A DNA stretch of 64,000 nt from Hyphomonadaceae bacterium UBA1849 (GTDB lineage Bacteria > Pseudomonadota > Alphaproteobacteria > Caulobacterales > Hyphomonadaceae), in NCBI GenBank assembly GCA_002338565.1, contig DDIN01000008.1, positions 740,167 to 804,166 of the forward strand, in the 5' to 3' direction. Below, piece after piece: positions 44,003 through 52,391 of this stretch. The number at the start of each line of letters is the position of its first letter. Positions within the stretch are counted from its first letter, which is position 1. A program made the translations under genes and the position numbers. The notes beneath the pieces are model-generated. The model searched no databases. It was not told where the DNA came from and saw only the letters and a program-made list of their open reading frames with translations.

Positions 44003-45684
44003 CAGAAGGCCCTCTGATCAGATTCGTTCAGCCAGGTCCGGAGAATCGAAACCGACTCATCCGGATGCTGGTCGATCATCTCAGCAATCTTCTTCATAGA
44101 AGATGCCTTCACCTGACCGCTGACATTCGCAACATCAATCGAATGCTCAAGTTCGCTGGCAGATGCACGGCCCGCGTCAGACGGTGCCGGAAGCGCGCCT
44201 GCTGAATAGCCTTCAGCTGTAATGCGCTCACCACCTGATGAACGGGTTGCCGGGGAAGACGGGCCGCTCAAAAGGCCCGAAATCAGTGGACGCAGAACAA
44301 AGAACACAACGGCCAGACCGCCAATGAACAGCGCGATGAGTTCAACCGCGCGCATAATGTCATTCTTGGTGAAATCGAGGAATCCACCAGAGCTTGCCGC
44401 GGTACCAAGTGTGAGGTCCGGCTGAGCAAACTGGATGTTCACAACTTCAACAACGTCGCCGCGCGTCTGATTATAGCCAACAGCAGAGCGAACAAGGGCA
44501 GCAATCTGCGCCATATCAGCCTCGGAGCGCGGTGCGAAGTTCACAATCTCTGCGCCATCTTCACCGGCAGTAACCGTCCGCATATTGTCGATTGCCACAG
44601 CGATAGACAGACGATTGATCGCGCCGCCTTCGACGACTTCGGTCTGCGTCGTACGCGAGATCTCGTAGTTGATCGTTTCTTCGGTGCGGGATGTAGACCG
44701 GTCTTCAGTCGGGCCATCTGCACCTGCATCTTCAGCATCCGGCAGGTTTTGCTCGACCGTTGTTGCTTCCTGACGGCCACGAATACGGTCGGCAGATGAT
44801 TCTTCTACAGTCTGGGTAGACCGAACAACGCGTCCTTCCGGATCAAACAACTCAGATGAACGTGTCACACGATTAAAGTCGACATCTGCGCTGATTTGAA
44901 CACGCGCAGCGCCCGCGCCCACAACCGGTTCGAGTTGATCCAGCACTTTCTGACGGAGCTCTTCTTCAATCATGGCGCGGCGTTCGTCTGCCGTCATGCC
45001 ACCAATCGAACCATTTGCGTCGCTGGCTGCGGCCGCAAGAAGTCGGCCCTGACCATCAAGAAGCGTCACATGATCGGGCTCAAGGCTTGGAACCGCACCC
45101 GCTGCAAGATTTCGAATCGCCCGAATCTGCGCCGCGTCCAGAGACCGGCCGACAATATCCACGACGATAGAGGCAGTTGTTGCCGAGGCGTCGCGCTCAA
45201 ACAGGCGTCGTTCTGGCAGAACCAGGTGAACCCGCGCAGAGCGGACATTATCCAGATTGGTAATCGTGCGGGCAAGCTCGCCCTCAAGCGCACGGACCCG
45301 ATTTACGTTCTGAACGAATGTCGTCGCGCCGAGCGCGTCCTGCTGGTCAAAAATTTCATAGCCGACAGATCCGCGAGACGGCAGACCTTCGCTGGACAGC
45401 ATCATGCGCGCGTCCATGACCTGATCGCGGGCTACGAAGATGGAAGACCCATCGCCGCGCATATCATATCGGATGTTGGACTGATCGAGGCGCTCTGCGA
45501 TCTGGGACGCTTCCGCGAGTTCCAGACCGGAATAGAGTAGTGCCTGTTGCGCTGAACCTGTCCGCAGGAACAACGAAGACATAACACCGCCGACAATAGC
45601 AAGGACGATAAGACCCGCAATGATTCGGGTCTGCCCTATGCCGGCGATGGAAAATCCGGATTTTTTTGATTCTGTCTCAGCCAT
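44002..45684 (-). CDS. fliF: Flagellar M-ring protein FliF
   Basis: MS-ring protein, the scaffold of the basal body. The 560-residue protein has an N-terminal helix (about 20-40), the YscJ/FliF ring-building domain (YSGLELAEASQIAERLD, ARVHLVLPERRLF), a low-complexity Glu/Thr-rich part near 300-345, a second helix near 445-465, and a C-terminal FliG-binding segment. It is first in the five-gene cluster, and sciP lies just upstream. Confidence 0.96.
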   Translation of the reverse strand: MAETESKKSGFSIAGIGQTRIIAGLIVLAIVGGVMSSLFLRTGSAQQALLYSGLELAEASQIAERLDQSNIRYDMRGDGSSIFVARDQVMDARMMLSSEGLPSRGSVGYEIFDQQDALGATTFVQNVNRVRALEGELARTITNLDNVRSARVHLVLPERRLFERDASATTASIVVDIVGRSLDAAQIRAIRNLAAGAVPSLEPDHVTLLDGQGRLLAAAASDANGSIGGMTADERRAMIEEELRQKVLDQLEPVVGAGAARVQISADVDFNRVTRSSELFDPEGRVVRSTQTVEESSADRIRGRQEATTVEQNLPDAEDAGADGPTEDRSTSRTEETINYEISRTTQTEVVEGGAINRLSIAVAIDNMRTVTAGEDGAEIVNFAPRSEADMAQIAALVRSAVGYNQTRGDVVEVVNIQFAQPDLTLGTAASSGGFLDFTKNDIMRAVELIALFIGGLAVVFFVLRPLISGLLSGPSSPATRSSGGERITAEGYSAGALPAPSDAGRASASELEHSIDVANVSGQVKASSMKKIAEMIDQHPDESVSILRTWLNESDQRAF

Positions 45685-45753
45685 AAATGCCTAGCCAAAC
45701 CCGTTTTTTACGAAGTGCTAGGCAGGAATTTCCCACCTCACCGTAAAGGAGGG

Positions 45754-45771
45754 CTTAACAAAGTCGTTAAG
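45754..45771. promoter_or_regulatory. TTAA inverted repeat between sciP and fliF
   Basis: CTTAAC and GTTAAG flank six bases, giving TTAA at 45755-45758 and 45767-45770. CtrA of Caulobacter binds TTAA-N7-TTAA and controls fliF; the spacing here is eight, one more than the consensus, so this may be a variant CtrA site or the end of the sciP transcript. It lies about 80 bases upstream of the fliF start. Confidence 0.35.
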
Positions 45772-45786
45772 ACAGAATGTTTTTTA

Positions 45787-46062
45787 TCAGCCGCGGTACT
45801 GTTGTACGCGTGTAACTCGCAGTCCTTTCGACCCATGACGGTCATAAAGCTTCTGCCAGCCGGAAAATTCTTCCTCGCTGAGATTGTAACGCTCGCACGC
45901 TTCCTTGAGCGTCAGAAGCCCGCCACGTACGGCGGCAACAACTTCCGCCTTGCGGCGAGTTACCCAACGACGGATCGTGGGTTCTGGAAGATCCTTAAGT
46001 GTGATCTGCTTTCCGTCTGGTCCCGGAACTGATGTGATCACCTGCGATTCATGCACCATCAT
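45787..46062 (-). CDS. sciP: CtrA inhibitor SciP (DUF1153)
   Basis: A 91-residue protein with the DUF1153 HTH pattern (TIRRWVTRRKAEVVAAV, LTLKEACERYNLSEEEFSGW, ending QQYRG). In Caulobacter SciP binds CtrA target promoters in G1 and keeps CtrA from recruiting polymerase, so early flagellar genes stay silent. It is located directly upstream of fliF in the same direction. ATG at 46062 has GAAGGG upstream; a second ATG follows at once. Confidence 0.94.
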   Translation of the reverse strand: MMVHESQVITSVPGPDGKQITLKDLPEPTIRRWVTRRKAEVVAAVRGGLLTLKEACERYNLSEEEFSGWQKLYDRHGSKGLRVTRVQQYRG

Positions 46063-46191
46063 CAAAGCCCTTCTTTTTGTGGCTCGGTTTGTCGATGGTC
46101 TGGTTATACAGGCAGAGTTTTAAGGTCAGACTTGAGCGCGCGTTTGGAATTAATGGAAACTTCCGGTAAATTTCACGCGCCTATAAACCAT

Positions 46192-46217
46192 AAACCGGGA
46201 GCCTAAGCCCCCGGTTT
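46192..46217 (-). terminator. Weak terminator-like hairpin after flgE
   Basis: Stem AAACCGGG (46192-46199)/CCCGGTTT (46210-46217) with a ten-base loop, between the end of flgE and sciP. On the minus strand the tail is only ATGGTTTATAG, so ending may be partial. A second small hairpin, CTGCGA/TCGCAG, lies at 46234-46250, closer to the flgE stop. Confidence 0.45.
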
Positions 46218-46262
46218 TAAAGCGTTTTTTATTCTGCGACTAACTCGCAGATTTAAGACTTA

Positions 46263-47645
46263 CTATCGCTTGATACGAATAAGCTCGTCCAGCATCTCAT
46301 CGGCAGTTGTAACAATTTTAGAACTTGCCGAGTAAGCCCGCTGCGTCACGATGAGCGTTGTAAACTCTTCGGCGAGATCCACAGTTGATGCTTCAAGCGC
46401 ACGAGACTGAACTGCGCCAGAGCCGCCTTCGTTTGCAGCCTTCATATTCAGCTGACCCGAATCAGGAGCCGCAGAAAATGCGCCGCCCGGCTCAAGGTTG
46501 AGGCCAGACATATTCGGGAAGGTCGCCAGCGGAAGCTGATAAATAGAGCGGGACAGGCCGTTTGTGAAAAGCGCGTTCACATAACCGTCCTTATCCACCT
46601 CAACCGAAGACAGGACGCCATATGCACGGCCATCTACTGTTGATTCGACCAGCTCGTTCGGCGTGTCGTATTGCGTAAGGCCACCAGCGGTTAGCGCGCC
46701 GCCAATATCAAGGTTAAGCGTTTGCGCTGCGAGACCGGAAGCTGTCGCCCAGCCGATTTGCGGGTCCGTCGCCGTCGCATTGGACGCCAGAATATCGATC
46801 GTGCTCGGCAAGGTCGAGTTTGCGAGATCCAATTGACCATCAGACGTAAACGCGACAACGCCGCTCGCCAGAAGACCGTCAGGGCGACCTGTCGCCTGAA
46901 GATCTGATGCAGGAACTACGTGAACTTCGGCAAACCACTCATTCGCAGTCGGGGATTTCATGAACGACATAGCCAGCGCGCGGATGCCGCCGAGCGAATC
47001 ATAAATCTGAACCGTGCTCTGGAAGTCCGGCGTGAAGTCACCTGACGCCATGCTCACATTCGGGTTGGTCGCAAGGTCATACGTGCCCGCTGCAGGATTG
47101 ATTGTCTGAGACGCCTCGAGGTTCGCTGAGAAAGATATATTCTCTGTCGCCTGAGCCGCACCACCAATATTGGACACGCGAACCGGTTCAAGAACGGAAA
47201 GGTCGGTCGGGCCTGTCGGGATCGGGTTTGTTTCATCAACCGGCCAGCCATAGAGGTAATAGCCGGACGTGTTCGCCAGATAGCCTTCGCTGTCAGGCTC
47301 GAACTGGCCTGCGCGTGTAAAGAAATACCCGTCAGATGTGGTTGCGTTAGCCGCTTTCTGACGCGTGACAAACATGCCGTCACCAGCGATAGCGAGGTGG
47401 GTAGAGAAAGAGCTGCTTTCCAGCGCGCCCTGCTCTTCAACCATTGTACGGTTCGAAGCTATAACGCCGCCCGCATTATAGCTGGAGAATTGATCCTGTT
47501 GCAGAAGCAGGGCGGTAAAATCGGATCGCTGGCGCTTGAAGCCAACCGTGTTTGCGTTCGCAATATTGTCAGATGTTACAGCGAGTGCTGATGCGTTTGC
47601 ACGCAGGCCGGATGTGCCAGCCAGAAGAGCTGTGTTGATACTCAT
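46263..47645 (-). CDS. flgE: Flagellar hook protein FlgE
   Basis: Hook subunit of 460 residues. The N-terminal rod-type motif (SGLRANASALAVTSDNIANANT) and the C-terminal motif (SRALEASTVDLAEEFTTLIVTQRAY) that form the coiled-coil core are intact, with the variable surface domains between. ATG at 47645 has AAGGAG 12 bases upstream. It may have its own sigma-54 promoter at 47713-47728. Confidence 0.95.
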   Translation of the reverse strand: MSINTALLAGTSGLRANASALAVTSDNIANANTVGFKRQRSDFTALLLQQDQFSSYNAGGVIASNRTMVEEQGALESSSFSTHLAIAGDGMFVTRQKAANATTSDGYFFTRAGQFEPDSEGYLANTSGYYLYGWPVDETNPIPTGPTDLSVLEPVRVSNIGGAAQATENISFSANLEASQTINPAAGTYDLATNPNVSMASGDFTPDFQSTVQIYDSLGGIRALAMSFMKSPTANEWFAEVHVVPASDLQATGRPDGLLASGVVAFTSDGQLDLANSTLPSTIDILASNATATDPQIGWATASGLAAQTLNLDIGGALTAGGLTQYDTPNELVESTVDGRAYGVLSSVEVDKDGYVNALFTNGLSRSIYQLPLATFPNMSGLNLEPGGAFSAAPDSGQLNMKAANEGGSGAVQSRALEASTVDLAEEFTTLIVTQRAYSASSKIVTTADEMLDELIRIKR

Positions 47646-47712
47646 AACTGAGTTACTCCTTGAAAGATCCCATCATCACATTGTTCATGTGTCGACCCTT
47701 CGTGGTCCGTTT

Positions 47713-47728
47713 CGCATTAGCGTGGCCG
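47713..47728 (-). promoter_or_regulatory. Possible sigma-54 promoter before flgE
   Basis: On the minus strand CGGCCACGCTAATGCG has GG and GC separated by exactly ten bases, as needed for -24/-12 promoters, but matches the rest of TGGCACGN4TTGCW only in part. It would start RNA about 56 bases before flgE, in the 118-base gap after flgD. Confidence 0.35.
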
Positions 47729-47763
47729 GTCATTTTAACCCGCCTTATTATTCAAATTCGGGC

Positions 47764-48423
47764 TTAGCTGGCGGCTGCCAGTCTGAGTACCTGATCGAAA
47801 TAGAAAGCGCCGGCGGTCGTTGAGATCGCCGTCTGGTCGGTCGTCAGGTCAATGCCTGAGACCTGAGCCCGGACACGGGCCGGCACATTCACGGCCTCCC
47901 CGGTGGAATCCGTGGCCTGAATAATCATCTGGTAGAACCCATCCTCACGGTCAGAGCCACTCGTGGTTTCACCATCCCACTCAAAGCTTGCTGTGCCTTC
48001 GGTCGTGCTCAGCTCCTGAGAGTAAATTACGTTGCCGCGCTGATCCTGAATGGAAACCTTGGCGCCTTTGACGCCTTCCGGCATGTCATAACGCCACTCA
48101 ATTCCATCAGCGCCCAATTCGCCAACGAGTGAATCGATCTCGACAATCTGCCCCAGATAACCGGACAGACCTGCAACCGTGGAATTGTTCGTCAGCTGGA
48201 TCAGCTGCGCCATATTCTGGTTCGTCTGGATTTGCTGTTCTACGCCCGAAAACTGAACGAGCTGATTTGTGAATTCACTTGAATCCACCGGCTCCAGCGG
48301 GTCCTGATTCTGAAGCTGCGCTGTCAGAAGATTGAGGAAGGTATCAAAGTTTGCAGACAGAGACGCGGACGCGCTCGATGCCTGGTTTTGAATTCCGCTG
48401 ACTGTTGAAACCACATCAACCAT
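47764..48423 (-). CDS. flgD: Flagellar hook assembly protein FlgD
   Basis: Hook cap scaffold, 219 residues. The N-terminal conserved region LLTAQLQNQDPLEP and FTNQLVQFSGVEQQ (about 33-66) is typical, followed by the FlgD tudor/FnIII-like C-terminal part with SFEWDGETTSGSDREDGFY. It lies 12 bases after fliK and upstream of flgE. Confidence 0.95.
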   Translation of the reverse strand: MVDVVSTVSGIQNQASSASASLSANFDTFLNLLTAQLQNQDPLEPVDSSEFTNQLVQFSGVEQQIQTNQNMAQLIQLTNNSTVAGLSGYLGQIVEIDSLVGELGADGIEWRYDMPEGVKGAKVSIQDQRGNVIYSQELSTTEGTASFEWDGETTSGSDREDGFYQMIIQATDSTGEAVNVPARVRAQVSGIDLTTDQTAISTTAGAFYFDQVLRLAAAS

Positions 48424-48435
48424 CTAAGTTGGCTC

Positions 48436-49902
48436 CTAGGCTTTCACATCGAGACGCTGTCTCGACCATGCCTGAATCTGAGGTGTCACAGTCCGCGCTT
48501 CTGCCGGTTGCTGCTCTGTGTCGGATGCTGCCTGCTGCAGCTCCGCCTGGTCTTCACTATCACCGGAGTGAGTGAACGATTTCTTACTATTGTTCTGATC
48601 AAGTTCTACCTGAACGCCGTTATCCCCAAGATCGAAACCGGCCTGGGTAAGTGCGTTCTCGAGAGATCGCAGACCGCGGGTCAACGCGTCAGCTGCAACG
48701 GCATCTTTTGCTGCCAGCACAGCCTGCACCCGGCCATCACGATCGACCTCAATGCGCACATCCACCTTGCCAAGTTCTGCCGGATCAAGACGGATTTCAA
48801 AGCGTGATGTCTTGCCATCAAACTTTTGCAGCAATTTCTGGCTGACCTGCGCCAGAACCGCCGCTTGTGTCGCCGCTGAACCGCGAAGATGAGCAGGCAG
48901 CGCCGCATCGGCGCGCGCGGCGCTGCGCTGCGCCTCGGTCATCTGCATATCGCCAGCATCAGCTTCGGCGAGGTCCATTTCCTGTACAAACTCTTCGGGC
49001 AGAAGTTCAGACGCAGCCAGCTCCTTAGAAGATGAAACTGCCTGAGCAGCTGCCTGCGTCTGTGGTCCTGACTGGCCTTGCTGGCCATTTCCCTGCCCTG
49101 AAGATGATTGAGAACCAGTCTGCGATGAGGCGCCGTCCTGGATTCCTGCTGATGATGTTGCTGCGCCTCCGCTCGGCGCAGAACCAGATGCCGCTTTACC
49201 GTCTGCCGTTTGAGAGACGGAAGCCGTTGCCGCCGCAAATGAATTGCTTTCAGGTAGTGCTTGCTTCAATGCCGTTTCGGCGCCCTGTGACGTCAAACCG
49301 TTCAAAGGAATCGACGTGTTGGCGGGAGCAGCTGATTTCAGAGTTTCACCCACGGCCTGGCCCTGACCAGAAATTTCAACCGGCACACGTCCGGTTGCTA
49401 TGGCAGGTCGAGCGCCATTTCCGTTCTGCGTCAGCGCATCAAGTGCTGATCCACCCGCTTTATTAGGCGCTGTGGCTGTGGCTGTGGCGTCAGCGGAATT
49501 TCCAGCGTCTCCTGCAAGCTGGTTTGCAGCCTGACTGTCAATTTGAGGCCGCGCCCAACCGCTAGCAAAAGCCGTGTCTTTATATATGGGGTTACTCAGC
49601 GCTGTATCGGTTCTGATTTTGGAACCATCGGCATTGACCGCCAATTCGGACGGCTGCGGAGGCGCCACTCCGGTGAGAGGCCCGGAGGATTGTGAAGGAA
49701 TCGCCTGCGCTGCAGATGCCGCAAATAAAGCCTGAACTTCGGGAGACACGAAGCTATCGGTATAGGACGTACCAACAGCCTTCTGTGAGCCATTGCTTTG
49801 CTCGAGCAGCATCGCAAATTCACCGGCATCGCCATCGAAAGCGCGCGACGGATCATCGGTAACAGTTTTCGCAACAGAAAGGCCAAATGGCACAATATTC
49901 AT
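48436..49902 (-). CDS. fliK: Flagellar hook-length control protein FliK
   Basis: A 488-residue secreted ruler and substrate-switch protein. The first about 330 residues are Ser/Gly/Gln/Ala-rich and disordered; the C-terminal Flg_hook domain (RFEIRLDPAELGKVDVRIEV, about 368-388, then LRSLENALTQAGFDL) is intact. The call rests on that domain and on flgD-flgE downstream. A clear sigma-54 promoter precedes it. Confidence 0.9.
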   Translation of the reverse strand: MNIVPFGLSVAKTVTDDPSRAFDGDAGEFAMLLEQSNGSQKAVGTSYTDSFVSPEVQALFAASAAQAIPSQSSGPLTGVAPPQPSELAVNADGSKIRTDTALSNPIYKDTAFASGWARPQIDSQAANQLAGDAGNSADATATATAPNKAGGSALDALTQNGNGARPAIATGRVPVEISGQGQAVGETLKSAAPANTSIPLNGLTSQGAETALKQALPESNSFAAATASVSQTADGKAASGSAPSGGAATSSAGIQDGASSQTGSQSSSGQGNGQQGQSGPQTQAAAQAVSSSKELAASELLPEEFVQEMDLAEADAGDMQMTEAQRSAARADAALPAHLRGSAATQAAVLAQVSQKLLQKFDGKTSRFEIRLDPAELGKVDVRIEVDRDGRVQAVLAAKDAVAADALTRGLRSLENALTQAGFDLGDNGVQVELDQNNSKKSFTHSGDSEDQAELQQAASDTEQQPAEARTVTPQIQAWSRQRLDVKA

Positions 49903-49941
49903 TTACATCTCCACAGCGCGCATCGCGCCGAAGAGATTAAA

Positions 49942-49957
49942 AGCAATCGGCTGGCCA
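49942..49957 (-). promoter_or_regulatory. Sigma-54 (-24/-12) promoter of fliK-flgD-flgE
   Basis: On the minus strand TGGCCAGCCGATTGCT matches the consensus TGGCACGN4TTGCW at TGGC, at the G before the spacer and at all of TTGCT, with the exact ten-base spacing between GG and GC. RNA would start near 49931, about 30 bases before the fliK ATG. FlbD, encoded in this window, is the expected activator. Confidence 0.8.
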
Positions 49958-50130
49958 GATTTATTGACCGATTTTAACGATTTTAATCACAATAAAAACA
50001 GAGCACTATGTGGATTAGCCAAAATTGCCTCCCCATTTACATCAATCACGGCAACATTTTTTGCCGGGTAGAACGGTAAAAACTGCCCTCTGCCCCGGTA
50101 AGCATTCCTTCCAAATAGTTGATTTCACGC

Positions 50131-50146
50131 AGGAATATTTTTTGCA
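50131..50146 (+). promoter_or_regulatory. Candidate sigma-54 promoter of flgK-flgL
   Basis: AGGAATATTTTTTGCA has GG and GC ten bases apart and a good TTTGCA -12 half; the -24 half is poor (AGGA for TGGC). RNA would start near 50157, leaving a leader of about 105 bases before the flgK ATG. Hook-filament junction genes are sigma-54 controlled in Caulobacter, which supports it. Confidence 0.5.
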
Positions 50147-50263
50147 CCTTGTAAAGGATTGCGAAATGTCCGCTCCATAAAATCTACCCCTGTATGAGTA
50201 CGTGCGCGCGCAGGCGAAGAGCGCCTTAGCGAAAGAGCAGACTTGAATTCAGCGGGTGATCCG

Positions 50264-52378
50264 ATGAGCGTAAACAGTATAATGAATACAGGGCTGAGCG
50301 CACTTCTGGCGAACCAATCAGCGCTGCGCGTCACCTCTAACAATATCGCCAACGTCAATACTGAAGGCTATGTGCGTCAGGATGCTCGCACAGCTCAGAC
50401 CGTCCTTAACGGTCAGGGCACTGGCGTCGAGCTTATCGTTCAGCGCGCAGCAGACAGATTTCTCGCCGCGGCGCATCTCGCAGGTATTTCCAATGCCGGG
50501 CAGTATCAAGCAACAGCAGGGCTTCTTGATCGCGCACAGGCAGGTTTCGGCGACCCGACGAGTTCAACATCCATGTTTGCGGCAGTCGACAATCTCATGT
50601 CTGATGCCGCCGCACTCGCGAGCGATGCCTCTTCCTCGCTTCGTAAAACTGATTTTGTGTCATCCGTGAATGCGACCTTCCAGGACATTCAGGCGACATT
50701 CGAAACAATTGATGGTCTGCGCGACGAAGCGCACCAGAAGCTGACGGTCGCGGTTTCAGACACCAACCAGGTTCTGAGCCAGATTTCCCTTCTGAACGCC
50801 GAAATCCAGAAGTTCAAAATGGCAGGTGCCGATGCGACCGGCGCAGAAACCCAGCAAAGCCAGCTCATGGACCAGCTGGCTGGCTATATCGACTTCAAAG
50901 TGACCCAGCGCGAGCTGGGCGGTGTGGAACTGCGCACAACTTCAGGACTTCTGCTTGTCGACCACCGTGCGGCAGAGCTAGCCGTTAATCAGAGCACTGA
51001 TGGTGCACGTTATCCCGGTGTCTCTATTTCGCCTGCAGGGTCCGATGCCGAGCTCGATGTAACGCGCCAGATTCAATCCGGCGAAATTCGCGGCTTGCTG
51101 ACAGCCCGTGATTCAGATCTGCCTGATCTTGCCTACTCTCTGGGTGAATATGCCTCCGCGCTCGCAGACCAGCTCAATCAGGCACACAATGAGGGCACAG
51201 CCGTTCCTGCACCGACCAGCCTGACCGGTAGAGAGACGGGCCTGCTTGGAACAGACGCATTGAACTTTACTGGCGCAGCGACATTCGCCGTCGTCGATTC
51301 GTCGGGACGCACGATTGAGTCTGTTCAGGTCGATTTTGGTGCCGGAACACTGACAACATCCGCTGGTGGCGTAACCGCAATGGGCGGCACAGTGGCCGGG
51401 TTTGCCTCTGCCCTGAACTCTGCTTTCGGCGGGTCCGCGACGGTCAGCTTTACAGACGGCGTGATGAGCCTGAGCGCCACCGGCACAAATGGCGTAGCCG
51501 TTGCACAGGACCCGACCAACCCATCCGATCGCGGTGGCCGCGGTGTATCTGCCTTCTTCGGACTCAATGATGTCGTGACGACCTCACGTCCGGTATTTTA
51601 TCAGACCGGTCTCAGTGGCACCGATACTCATGGTGTCACGAGCGGCGACATCACTTTCGGCATCCGGAACGGAAATGGCGACCTGATTCAGTCGATTACC
51701 TACACGCCGGGCGGCGCGACCTTTGATGACATTATCAATGATCTGAATGGCGCTGGTGTTCTGGGAAGCTTCGCAACAGCATCGCTCGATGCAAATGGCA
51801 CCCTGACCATTTCGCCGAACACCGCAGGAAGCGTAGCGGTTATCGACGTGATTTCGGACACGACACTTCGCGGCACAACCGGAACCTCACTCAGCGCCAT
51901 TTTCGGCCTTGGCGTAGAAGGCCCTGCCGAACGTGCACGCGGCTTATCACTCAAAGACGAGCTCAGCCTCAGCCCAAGCCTTCTGGCGACATCAAAGTTC
52001 GACACCACCGCAACGGCAGTTGGATCGGTTGGTGTTGCGGCTGGCAGCAATGACGGCGCACTCGCGCTTCAGGGCGCACTCGGTAGCGCTGTAAATCTAC
52101 GCACTATGCAGGGCACAGAATATCTCAATCTGTCGCTCACCGATGCGGCGGCTCAAATTGCGTCCGACGCAGGCTCCAAGGCGACAACGCTTTTGAACAG
52201 AGCCGAGGCCTCAGAAGCGCTTAGAGAAGAAGCCAAGCTTCGCCGCGCATCTGCAGAGGGCGTCAATCTGGACGAAGAAATGGTCAATATGACCGTCTTC
52301 CAACAAAGCTATTCGGCAGCTTCGCGCCTCATTCAGGCGTCGAAAGACATGTACGATACGCTGTTAAACATGGTGTAG
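50264..52378 (+). CDS. flgK: Flagellar hook-associated protein 1 FlgK
   Basis: Hook-filament junction protein. The 704-residue product has the N-terminal motif (MNTGLSALLANQSALRVTSN, then NIANVNTEGYVRQ) and C-terminal motif (NMTVFQQSYSAASRLIQASKDMYDTLL) of FlgK; the middle region (about 330-600) is larger than in E. coli FlgK, Gly/Thr-rich, and is the variable part. ATG at 50264 gives the usual start; an upstream in-frame codon at 50243 is unlikely. flgL follows after 13 bases. Confidence 0.95.
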   Translation: MSVNSIMNTGLSALLANQSALRVTSNNIANVNTEGYVRQDARTAQTVLNGQGTGVELIVQRAADRFLAAAHLAGISNAGQYQATAGLLDRAQAGFGDPTSSTSMFAAVDNLMSDAAALASDASSSLRKTDFVSSVNATFQDIQATFETIDGLRDEAHQKLTVAVSDTNQVLSQISLLNAEIQKFKMAGADATGAETQQSQLMDQLAGYIDFKVTQRELGGVELRTTSGLLLVDHRAAELAVNQSTDGARYPGVSISPAGSDAELDVTRQIQSGEIRGLLTARDSDLPDLAYSLGEYASALADQLNQAHNEGTAVPAPTSLTGRETGLLGTDALNFTGAATFAVVDSSGRTIESVQVDFGAGTLTTSAGGVTAMGGTVAGFASALNSAFGGSATVSFTDGVMSLSATGTNGVAVAQDPTNPSDRGGRGVSAFFGLNDVVTTSRPVFYQTGLSGTDTHGVTSGDITFGIRNGNGDLIQSITYTPGGATFDDIINDLNGAGVLGSFATASLDANGTLTISPNTAGSVAVIDVISDTTLRGTTGTSLSAIFGLGVEGPAERARGLSLKDELSLSPSLLATSKFDTTATAVGSVGVAAGSNDGALALQGALGSAVNLRTMQGTEYLNLSLTDAAAQIASDAGSKATTLLNRAEASEALREEAKLRRASAEGVNLDEEMVNMTVFQQSYSAASRLIQASKDMYDTLLNMV

Positions 52379-52391
52379 GACCTGAATTCGC

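Larger units (their letters stand above)
49903..50263. other. Divergent promoter region of fliK and flgK
   Basis: About 360 bases without a gene. It holds a strong -24/-12 promoter reading toward fliK (49942-49957), two tandem GATTTTAA units at 49968-49988, a near-miss GG-N11-GC at 50050-50064, and a -24/-12 candidate reading toward flgK (50131-50146). AT-rich runs around 49960-50010 could take a bending protein such as IHF between activator and promoter. Confidence 0.6.

Noticed and set aside
44896..45540. Open frame of 214 codons antisense to fliF
   Set aside because: Shadow of a certain gene; composition follows the complementary strand.
48900..49500. Possible mobile or phage origin of the low-complexity part of fliK
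   Set aside because: Ser/Gly/Gln/Ala-rich central regions are normal in FliK, and the gene has an intact C-terminal domain and the expected neighbours.
50049..50065. CGGCAACATTTTTTGCC as the flgK sigma-54 promoter
   Set aside because: GG and GC are 11 bases apart, while sigma-54 needs ten; the element at 50131-50146 has the right spacing.
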